Below, one piece after another: positions 6,549-13,236 of a DNA stretch of 18,005 bases. Where the stretch lies: positions 1-18,005 of the forward strand of contig JAZQJX010000082.1 in the NCBI GenBank assembly GCA_045541875.1, given 5' to 3'. A program made the translations under genes and the position numbers. This stretch comes from RGIG1828 sp045541875. GTDB taxonomy: Bacteria > Bacillota > Clostridia > UMGS1810. Every line of letters starts with the position of its first letter. Within the stretch, counting starts at the first letter, position 1. A model generated the notes under the pieces. It was not told the DNA's origin and made no database searches. It was given only the letters and a program-made list of their open reading frames with translations.

Positions 6549-8075
6549 ATGACAAAAGCACAACTTTTCACAATCGTTGCTCTCTGTATCTATGGGATAG
6601 CAATGGCACTTATCGGATGTTTCAGTTACGGTAAGTCAAAAAGTCTTGACGGATTTATAATCGGCGGAAGAAACATCGGAGCATGGGCAACTGCCTTTGC
6701 CTACGGTACCACATATTTTTCCGCTGTTGTTTTTGTTGGTTATGCAGGTCAGCACGGATGGAACATCGGAATAGGAAGCATCTGGATCGGTATCGGAAAT
6801 GCTGTTTTAGGCTGTCTTCTTTCCTGGATTCTCTTTGCAAACAAAACAAGAAAAATGACAAAAAAACTCAATGCAAGAACAATGCCTGACTATTTTGAAA
6901 AAAGGTATGCTTCAAAAGGTATGAAAATTCTTGCTGCGGCAATTATATTTATTTTCCTTGTTCCCTATTCTGCAGCAGTTTACAAAGGCCTCGGTTCACT
7001 TTTCAGTGCAGTTTTCCCCGGTGTTGAAACCTGGGTATGGATGCTCATCATTGCTTGTCTCACAGCCGTTTATCTTGTTGCAGGGGGCTACATTGCAACA
7101 GCCTACACAGACCTTGTTCAAGGCGTTATTATGATTGCCGGGGTTGTGTGTCTGATTGTTGCTGTTCTTGGTCACGATACAGTCGGCGGAATTTCGGGAC
7201 TTATTGAAAATCTCAGAGCAATTCCTCAGGACGGAAAACAACTCACAAGCATCTTTGGCGGTTCTTCTTTTAAATTCCTTTGTGTAAACATTATGCTCAC
7301 CAGTTTCGGTACATGGGGACTTCCTCAGATGATTGGCAAATTCTATGCCATAAAAGACACAGCGGCAATCAAAAGAGGTACTGTCATTTCAACAATTTTC
7401 TGTATTGTTATAGGCTGCGGTGCATATCTTGTCGGCTCTACATCAAGACTCATTCTTGGCGGAAATCTTCCAGCCGGCGGTGTTGACTCTGTCATCCCCA
7501 CAGTTCTTATGGAAGTTTTGGGAGGAGGAACCCTTGGAATTATTCTTCTTGCAGTTATAATGGTTCTCCTTCTTTCTGCATCAATGTCAACTCTCGGGGC
7601 AGTTGTTTTAACATCTGCATCAGCAGTTGCAGTCGACCTTATCCCTGCAGTAAGAAAGAAAGAGACAAAATCCAAAACACAGATGGTTCTTACAAGAGTT
7701 CTTTGCCTGGTGTTTGTTGCATGTTCGTTTATCTTTGCAACACAAAACATTCCTATCATCGTAAGCCTCATGTCTTTTTCCTGGGGAATTGTTTCCGGTT
7801 GCTTCATAGGACCTTACATCTGGGGACTTTTCTCAAAGAAAATCACAAAGATTGGTGCATATTCAGGTGTTATTTCAGGACTTTTGGTTGTTGGAATTTC
7901 AACCCTTGTTATCTCTCTTAATTCGGGATTTGGCGCAGCAGCAGCAAAATCACCTGAAATGGGAGTTTGTGCAATGGCGGTTTCTTTTGTTGCAGTTCCC
8001 CTGATAAGTGCTTTTACCAAAAACAAAGACAGAGAAAGAATTGATGAAATCTTTGAATGTTATAACGAAGAGTGA
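6549..8075 (+). CDS. Sodium:solute symporter family (SSS) transporter
   Basis: This is an integral membrane sodium-coupled importer of 508 residues with about 13 hydrophobic segments, as expected for the PutP/PanF-like family. Diagnostic stretches are GGRNIGAWAT (39-48), the SSS signature GGYIATAYTDLVQGVIM (179-195), and SMSTLGA (345-351), whose Ser-Thr pair (347-348) matches the sodium-binding residues of the PutP eighth helix. I use the ATG at 6549 because GGAGGG (6536-6541) is correctly spaced; an in-frame TTG at 6483 is the -35 promoter element. It is divergent from the LysR regulator, which probably controls it. Substrate is unknown. SSS members carry proline, pantothenate, acetate and, in Pseudomonas, phenylacetate; proximity to phenylacetate-CoA ligase makes an aryl acid plausible but unproven. 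No clear terminator separates it from the T-box. Confidence 0.92.
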   Translation: MTKAQLFTIVALCIYGIAMALIGCFSYGKSKSLDGFIIGGRNIGAWATAFAYGTTYFSAVVFVGYAGQHGWNIGIGSIWIGIGNAVLGCLLSWILFANKTRKMTKKLNARTMPDYFEKRYASKGMKILAAAIIFIFLVPYSAAVYKGLGSLFSAVFPGVETWVWMLIIACLTAVYLVAGGYIATAYTDLVQGVIMIAGVVCLIVAVLGHDTVGGISGLIENLRAIPQDGKQLTSIFGGSSFKFLCVNIMLTSFGTWGLPQMIGKFYAIKDTAAIKRGTVISTIFCIVIGCGAYLVGSTSRLILGGNLPAGGVDSVIPTVLMEVLGGGTLGIILLAVIMVLLLSASMSTLGAVVLTSASAVAVDLIPAVRKKETKSKTQMVLTRVLCLVFVACSFIFATQNIPIIVSLMSFSWGIVSGCFIGPYIWGLFSKKITKIGAYSGVISGLLVVGISTLVISLNSGFGAAAAKSPEMGVCAMAVSFVAVPLISAFTKNKDRERIDEIFECYNEE

Positions 8076-8091
8076 TTTTTTGAAAAAACTA

Positions 8092-8120
8092 TTGACTTTA
8101 CCACATTAAAGTATTATAAT
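8092..8120 (+). promoter_or_regulatory. Promoter of the T-box operon
   Basis: TTGACT (8092-8097), 17 bp, and perfect TATAAT (8115-8120), placing the transcription start near 8127, just before T-box stem I. Confidence 0.8.
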
Positions 8121-8126
8121 ATGTAA

Positions 8127-8412
8127 TATCTTAAATGCGTTTGAGCAGAAACAAGTAGTTCCGCAAAGATCCTTGAGAGAGTTGCCGGTTGGTGCGAGGC
8201 AATGGAAGAGACCGGAATGAATTCATTCTGTTAGCAGTGCGCTGAACGAAAGAGATTTCAAGTAGGATGCAACGGGTGCTCCCGTTATAGAGCTAAGGTA
8301 TGAAAGTACCTGATAAGGCCACAACCGTGAGGAAGTGGCGAACTGAGGTGGTACCACGGAAATGATGTTTTCGTCCTCTGTATCCTTAAGGGATTACGGA
8401 GGACGTTTTTTG
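8127..8412 (+). promoter_or_regulatory. T-box leader RNA, phenylalanine (UUC) specifier
   Basis: This is a tRNA-sensing transcription attenuator. Stem I base pairs AGC/GCT (8144-8146/8241-8243) next to a GA-containing turn; CAGAA/TTCTG (8146-8150/8226-8230) and TTCCG/CGGAA (8159-8163/8213-8217) bracket the specifier loop. That loop has AGTA on its 5' side and TGAATTCA on its 3' side, placing the specifier codon UUC at 8222-8224 after the usual GAA and before A. The apical GTTGGTGCGAGG and GAGAGA bulge are typical. The T-box core GAGGTGGTACCACGG (8345-8359) carries UGGU, which pairs with ACCA, fitting discriminator A73 of tRNA-Phe. Uncharged tRNA-Phe should stabilise the antiterminator and turn on the three genes downstream. 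Confidence 0.93.
8372..8411 (+). terminator. T-box intrinsic terminator
   Basis: CGTCCTC (8372-8378) pairs with GAGGACG (8399-8405), and the stem continues inward through ATCC/GGAT around a short loop. TTTTTT (8406-8411) follows. Its 5' arm lies right after the T-box core, allowing exclusive antiterminator or terminator folding. Confidence 0.9.
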
Positions 8413-8475
8413 TTTTATAAAATAAATATCCCCAATATCCCGAAAAAACTTATTATATAGGAAGGATGAAGAAAA

Positions 8476-9783
8476 TTGGCTCAGAATTATTATCAGAAAG
8501 AAATTGAAACCATGCCCCTTGAAGAAATGAAAAAACTTCAATCGGAAAAGTTAGTAAAACAGGTTAAACACGTTTATGAAAACGTTGAATACTACCGTAA
8601 CCTCATGGATGAAAAAGGTGTTAAACCGGAAGATATTAAAGGAATTGAAGATTTGCACAAACTTCCTTTCCTTACAAAAGCAGACCTGAGAGATGCATAT
8701 CCCTACGGACTCCTTGCAAAACCTCTCAAAGACTGCGTACGTATTCAGTCCACATCGGGAACAACAGGCAGACGTGTTGTTGCATTCTACACACAAAATG
8801 ATATTGACCTCTGGGAAGACTGCTGTGCACGTGCTATTGTTGCCGCAGGCGGAACAAATGAAGATGTTTGTCAGGTTGCCTATGGCTACGGTCTTTTCAC
8901 AGGCGGTGCAGGACTTCACGGCGGATCTCACAAAGTCGGCTGTCTGACTCTTCCCATGTCTTCGGGTAACACTGAAAGACAGATTCAGTTCATGCAAGAC
9001 CTTAGTGCAACAATCCTTTGCTGTACACCGTCTTATGCGGCATATATCGGTGAATCTCTGAAAGAACAGGGCTACGGTCCCGATGACATTCCCTTAAAAG
9101 CCGGCATTTTCGGAGCAGAACCCTGGACAGAAGAAATGAGAAAGAACATTGAAGAAACCCTTGGCATCAAAGCCTATGACATATATGGTCTTACAGAAAC
9201 ATCAGGCCCGGGGGTATCCTTTGAATGCTCGGAGCAGACAGGTATGCACATTAACGAAGACCACTTCATTGCAGAAATCATCAACCCCGACACAGGTGAA
9301 GTTCTTCCCGAAGGTGAAAAAGGAGAACTTGTTTTCACTGCCCTTGACAAAGAAGCCTTTCCTCTTTTGAGATATAGAACAAGAGACATCTGCGTTCTCT
9401 CAAGGAAGAAATGTTCCTGCGGAAGAACTCTCATAAAAATGGCAAAACCCATGGGAAGAACTGACGATATGCTCATCATCAGAGGTGTTAATGTGTTCCC
9501 AAGTCAGATTGAGACAGTTCTCTTAAACGAAGGCTATCAGCCAAACTATCAGATTGTTGTTGACAGAAAAAATAACACAGACACCTTTGAAGTTAATGTG
9601 GAAATGTCTCCCGAACAGTTCACAGACAAAGTGGGCGATGTTCTCACAATGGAAAAAAATCTTGCAAACGCAATGAAAACAATGCTCGGTATCAACCCCT
9701 CGGTTCATCTTGTTGCTCCAAAGACAATTGCAAGAAGTGAAGGCAAAGCAGTTCGTGTTGTTGACAAACGTAAGTTAATTTAA
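8476..9783 (+). CDS. paaK: Phenylacetate-CoA ligase
   Basis: This ANL-superfamily adenylating enzyme makes phenylacetyl-CoA from phenylacetate, CoA and ATP. It has 435 residues, the usual PaaK length. Motifs in order are the P-loop STSGTTG (92-98), YGLTE (237-241), YRTRD (300-304) with the following C-S-C (313-315), the hinge segment GRTDDMLIIRGVNVFPSQIE (327-346), and C-terminal catalytic lysine 424 in SEGKAVR. TTG is the start, with AGGAAGG (8459-8465) ahead of it and the family's usual N-terminal EIETM. An ATG at 8466 is out of frame. It is the first gene after the phenylalanine T-box, followed by a tandem-ACT protein as often seen in anaerobes. T-box control suggests an anabolic role: phenylacetyl-CoA could be reductively carboxylated to phenylpyruvate by a ferredoxin oxidoreductase not present in this window. 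Indoleacetate or hydroxyphenylacetate could also be substrates. Confidence 0.95.
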   Translation: MAQNYYQKEIETMPLEEMKKLQSEKLVKQVKHVYENVEYYRNLMDEKGVKPEDIKGIEDLHKLPFLTKADLRDAYPYGLLAKPLKDCVRIQSTSGTTGRRVVAFYTQNDIDLWEDCCARAIVAAGGTNEDVCQVAYGYGLFTGGAGLHGGSHKVGCLTLPMSSGNTERQIQFMQDLSATILCCTPSYAAYIGESLKEQGYGPDDIPLKAGIFGAEPWTEEMRKNIEETLGIKAYDIYGLTETSGPGVSFECSEQTGMHINEDHFIAEIINPDTGEVLPEGEKGELVFTALDKEAFPLLRYRTRDICVLSRKKCSCGRTLIKMAKPMGRTDDMLIIRGVNVFPSQIETVLLNEGYQPNYQIVVDRKNNTDTFEVNVEMSPEQFTDKVGDVLTMEKNLANAMKTMLGINPSVHLVAPKTIARSEGKAVRVVDKRKLI

Positions 9784-9800
9784 GAAAGGGGATTTTATAA

Positions 9801-10232
9801 ATGGCTATAACACAGTTAACAGTTTTTGTTTCAAATCAGAAAGGTTCTCTTGTTTCGGTAACAGACATTCTTGCAAAAAACAATGTAAACTTAAGAGCCC
9901 TTTCCATTGCGGAAACTGAAGATTTCGGAATTTTGCGCCTTATTGTAAATGATGTTGACGGTGCAAAAAAAGTTCTTGAAGAAAACGGATATCTCATAAA
10001 AGCAGTTGATGTTGTGGGTGTTAAAATCGGTGATGAACCGGGAAAACTCACATCTGCCCTTAGCGTGTTGGATAAATCAGACATAAATGTTGAATATCTT
10101 TATGCTTTCATGGCAAGGACAGAAAAGCATGCCTATGTGGTTCTTCGTGTGGAAAATAATGAAGAAACCGAAAAAGCACTGACAGATTCAGGATTTAAAA
10201 TCATAACACAGGCAGACATTGACAAACTCTGA
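9801..10232 (+). CDS. Tandem ACT-domain protein linked to phenylacetate-CoA ligase
   Basis: The protein has 143 residues and consists only of two ACT domains: residues about 4-68 (turn SNQKGSLVSVTDIL) and about 72-140 (DEPGKLTSALSVL). ACT domains bind small ligands, typically amino acids, at dimer interfaces. The glycine in each beta1-alpha1 turn (15 and 81), usually part of ligand binding, is present. AAAGGGGA supports the ATG at 9801, 17 bp after paaK. There is no catalytic domain, so a regulatory partner of the ligase or of a pathway enzyme is likely; aromatic amino acid sensing is inferred from the phenylalanine T-box. It is cytoplasmic, with no transmembrane segment. Confidence 0.92.
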   Translation: MAITQLTVFVSNQKGSLVSVTDILAKNNVNLRALSIAETEDFGILRLIVNDVDGAKKVLEENGYLIKAVDVVGVKIGDEPGKLTSALSVLDKSDINVEYLYAFMARTEKHAYVVLRVENNEETEKALTDSGFKIITQADIDKL

Positions 10233-10261
10233 TTTTTTACTTTATATAAAGGAGGATTATT

Positions 10262-10603
10262 ATGCCGTATATTGAAGCAAAAATCTCTCTCCCTCTTTCT
10301 GACAGTCAGAAAGAAGACTTAAAATGCGGATTTGGAGAAACAATGAGCCTTATTGGAAAACCCGAAGCCTTTTTAATGGTTAATATTGAAGATAAAAAGG
10401 ATTTGTGGTTTGCAGGTGAAAAACTTGAAAAAGGTGCATATGTGTCTTTGAGTCTTCTGGGAAATTCCACATCTGAAAATTATCAGAAAGTTACAAAGGC
10501 AATATGTTTGCTTTTATCGGAAAAACTTGGAATTGAACCCGACAAAATTTATGTTACCTATCACCCCGTTTCAGACTGGGGATGGAATGGTTCTAATTTC
10601 TAA
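10262..10603 (+). CDS. MIF-family protein, probable phenylpyruvate tautomerase
   Basis: The protein has 113 residues, like macrophage migration inhibitory factor (115 with Met). The catalytic N-terminal proline is at position 2, exposed after Met removal, and lysine 33 sits in the MIF-like IGKPEAFLMV segment at the same position as in mammalian MIF. The C-terminal half, VSLSLLG through IEPDKIYVTYHPVSDWGWNGSNF split over residues 61-113, follows MIF closely, including tyrosine 97 where MIF has Tyr95 (mature numbering). Threonine 99 replaces MIF Asn97, and the CxxC motif is absent. MIF and homologues tautomerise phenylpyruvate. AAAGGAGGA precedes the ATG. It is the last gene of the phenylalanine T-box operon, 29 bp after the ACT gene, which gives this activity a plausible substrate. 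Physiological function remains inference. Confidence 0.9.
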   Translation: MPYIEAKISLPLSDSQKEDLKCGFGETMSLIGKPEAFLMVNIEDKKDLWFAGEKLEKGAYVSLSLLGNSTSENYQKVTKAICLLLSEKLGIEPDKIYVTYHPVSDWGWNGSNF

Positions 10604-10620
10604 ATTTATTTATTTATTAA

Positions 10621-10670
10621 AAACCCCACTCAAGTGTAATTTTTAAATACTTGAGTGGGGTTTTGTTTTT
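10621..10670. terminator. Strong bidirectional terminator between convergent operons
   Basis: AAACCCCACTCAAGT (10621-10635) and ACTTGAGTGGGGTTT (10649-10663) form a perfect 15-bp stem. On the plus strand it is followed by TTTTGTTTTTTT; on the minus strand the stem continues into TTTTTAATAAA. It ends both the T-box operon and the gyrase operon. Confidence 0.93.
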
Positions 10671-10693
10671 TTACTATTGAAATAAAATCTTAA

Positions 10694-13222
10694 TTATTCC
10701 TCTGTTTTTGCATCTATTGTTTCATTTGTTTCCTGATTTTGTGTTTCTTCCTGCTGCTGTTCATCTTCCTTTTTGGTGGAAGCAATGGAAACAACTTTAA
10801 CACCGTCTGCAATTTTCATAACTCTCACGCCCTGTGTCACTCTTCCGAAGGTGCTGATTTCATCTGTTGACATTCTTATGATAACACCGTCTGAGGTTAT
10901 GCTCATCAAATCGTCTGTTTCTTTAACAATAACCATACCTGCCAGAGGTCCTGTTTTGTCGGTGATGTTATAGCCTGTAACACCCTTGCCGGCTCTTGCC
11001 TGACATTTGAATTCTTTAATGTCGGTCTTTTTGCCGTAGCCGTTTTCTGATACGGAAAGAACTTCACAATCGTCGTCGCAGACACTTCCTCCGATAACAA
11101 AGTCACCGTCTCTTAATTTAATGCCTGTTACACCTGTTGCACCTCTTCCCATGGGACGAACGTCTGTGTGAGCAAATTTAATGCACATACCGTTTTTGGT
11201 GGCAAGGATAATATTGTGGTTTTCTTCTGTGAGAACAACTTTTATAAGTTCGTCTCCCTCTCTTAAACCAATTGCAATGATACCGCCTTTTCTGTTGGTG
11301 TCATATTCATCAAGTCCTGTCTTTTTTACAAAACCGTTTTTGGTTATCATTGTAAGATATTTGTTTTCCTCAAATTCAGAAATAGGAATCATTGCAGTTA
11401 TCTTTTCATCTTTTTCCAATGGGAGAAGATTTACAATTGCAGTTCCCTTTGCCTGTCTTGAAGATTCGGGGATTCTGTAGCCTTTGAGTTTATACACTCT
11501 TCCTGTGTTTGTGAAAAACATAATAAAATCGTGGGAAGATGCAGTAAAGATTGTTTCTACAAAATCTTCTTCTCTTGTGGCAAGACCTGAAATTCCTCTT
11601 CCGCCTCTGTGCTGAACTTTGTAGGTGTCTGCAGGAATTCTTTTGATGTAGCCATAGTGTGTCATTGTGATGACGCAGTTTTCTTTTTCAATAAGGTCTT
11701 CATCATCAATAAAGTCAATGGCAGGCTCAAGCGTTGTGAGTCTTTCGTCACCGTATTTGTCCTTGATTTCTGTGAGTTCTTCTTTTATTTTTTCCATAAG
11801 TTTTCCGTGATCTGACAAAAGAAGTCTGAACTCTTCGCATTTTTCCACAAGTTCATTATATTCTGTTTCAATTTTTTCACCGTTCAGTTTCTGAAGTTGT
11901 CCAAGTCTCATATCAAGAACGCTTTGTGCCTGAATTTCACTCATTGAAAATCTTTCCATAAGTCTTTCTTTTGCATCATCGTAAGAATTTCTGATTATGG
12001 TAATAATCTCGTCGATGTTTGCAAGGGCAATTCTTAAGCCTTCTAAAATGTGCATTCTTGCTTCTGCTTTTTCAAGGTCATATTTTGTTCTTCTTGTAAC
12101 AATTTCTTCCTGAAATTTTATGAACTGATCAAGGATTTCTTTCAGTCCCATTGTTTTTGGTTTTCCATCTTTTATAGCAAGCATATTTATGGAAAAACTG
12201 TCCTGAAGACGGGTAAATTTGAAAAGTTGATTGAGAACAACCTGCGGATTTGCATCTCTTTTTAAGAAAATTTCAAGTCTTATTCCCACACGGTCTGATG
12301 AATGGTCTTCAATGTCGGAAAGTCCTTCAATTCTCTTTTCCTTTACCATTTCAGCAATGGATTCAACAAGGAGTTTTTTGTTCACCTGATAGGGAAGTTC
12401 TGTGATGATGATAGAAGATGTTCCGTCTCTTCTTTCTTCAATTTCCGTTTTTGCTCTGATAATAATCTTGCCTTTACCTGTTGTGTAGGCACTTCTGATG
12501 CCTGATCTTCCCATAATTGATGCACTTGTTGGAAAATCAGGACCTTTTATGTATTCCATAAGTTCTTCAATACTTATTTCAGGATCATCTATCTGTGCAA
12601 TAACTCCATCCAGCACTTCTGTAAGGTTGTGGGGAGGAATGTTTGTTGCCATACCTACAGCAATACCTGAACTTCCATTTATGAGTAGTGTTGGAATTCT
12701 TGTAGGAAGAACAAGGGGTTCTTTTCTTTTTTCATCAAAGTTTGGAGCAAAATCAACTGTGTTCTTATCAATATTTTCGAGCATCACATTTGAAAGTTTG
12801 CTCATTCTTGCTTCTGTATAACGGTATGCAGCCGGAGGATCGCCGTCAATTGAACCAAAGTTTCCATGACCGTCTATAAGTTGATATCTCATAGAAAAAT
12901 CCTGAGCAAGTCTGACAAGGGCATCATAAACCGATGCATCACCGTGTGGATGATATCTACCTATAACATTACCTACGGTTGTAGCAGATTTAAAGTATGG
13001 TTTGTCATATGTTAAATGTTCTTCATACATTGAATAGAGAATTCTTCTGTGAACAGGTTTAAGACCGTCTCTTACATCAGGAAGAGCACGGGATACTATA
13101 ACACTCATTGCATAGTCAATGAATGCTTCTCTCATTCTTTTTTCAATGTCTATATCTACTATTTTCTGAGTATCAAAATATTCTTCAAAATGAGACTCTT
13201 CATAATTTTTATTTTTTTCCAT
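10694..13222 (-). CDS. gyrA: DNA gyrase subunit A
   Basis: This is the breakage-reunion subunit of DNA gyrase, which introduces negative supercoils with GyrB. It has 842 residues. The N-terminal catalytic domain includes RALPDVRDGLKPVHRR (45-60), the quinolone region HPHGDASVYDAL (91-102), and active-site tyrosine 135 in RYTEARM. The C-terminal beta-pinwheel starts near 510 and has the GyrA-box QHRGGRG (537-543), which separates gyrase from topoisomerase IV; His replaces the usual Arg at box position 2. The tail is acidic and glutamine-rich. Alanine 96 stands where E. coli has Ser83, a site linked to quinolone response. GGAGGAA precedes the ATG, only 14 bp after gyrB. It is the last gene of the dnaN-to-gyrA block and ends at the bidirectional terminator. 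Confidence 0.98.
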   Translation of the reverse strand: MEKNKNYEESHFEEYFDTQKIVDIDIEKRMREAFIDYAMSVIVSRALPDVRDGLKPVHRRILYSMYEEHLTYDKPYFKSATTVGNVIGRYHPHGDASVYDALVRLAQDFSMRYQLIDGHGNFGSIDGDPPAAYRYTEARMSKLSNVMLENIDKNTVDFAPNFDEKRKEPLVLPTRIPTLLINGSSGIAVGMATNIPPHNLTEVLDGVIAQIDDPEISIEELMEYIKGPDFPTSASIMGRSGIRSAYTTGKGKIIIRAKTEIEERRDGTSSIIITELPYQVNKKLLVESIAEMVKEKRIEGLSDIEDHSSDRVGIRLEIFLKRDANPQVVLNQLFKFTRLQDSFSINMLAIKDGKPKTMGLKEILDQFIKFQEEIVTRRTKYDLEKAEARMHILEGLRIALANIDEIITIIRNSYDDAKERLMERFSMSEIQAQSVLDMRLGQLQKLNGEKIETEYNELVEKCEEFRLLLSDHGKLMEKIKEELTEIKDKYGDERLTTLEPAIDFIDDEDLIEKENCVITMTHYGYIKRIPADTYKVQHRGGRGISGLATREEDFVETIFTASSHDFIMFFTNTGRVYKLKGYRIPESSRQAKGTAIVNLLPLEKDEKITAMIPISEFEENKYLTMITKNGFVKKTGLDEYDTNRKGGIIAIGLREGDELIKVVLTEENHNIILATKNGMCIKFAHTDVRPMGRGATGVTGIKLRDGDFVIGGSVCDDDCEVLSVSENGYGKKTDIKEFKCQARAGKGVTGYNITDKTGPLAGMVIVKETDDLMSITSDGVIIRMSTDEISTFGRVTQGVRVMKIADGVKVVSIASTKKEDEQQQEETQNQETNETIDAKTEE

Positions 13223-13236
13223 TTATACTTCCTCCA

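Noticed and set aside
7343..7807. 154-codon open frame antisense to the symporter gene
   Set aside because: It is a low-complexity shadow of a membrane-protein gene, with no start signal or motif.
8221..8225. AUU (Ile) or UCA (Ser) as the T-box specifier
   Set aside because: The bracketing helices and the GAA that normally precedes the codon place the triplet at UUC, and the downstream genes fit phenylalanine.
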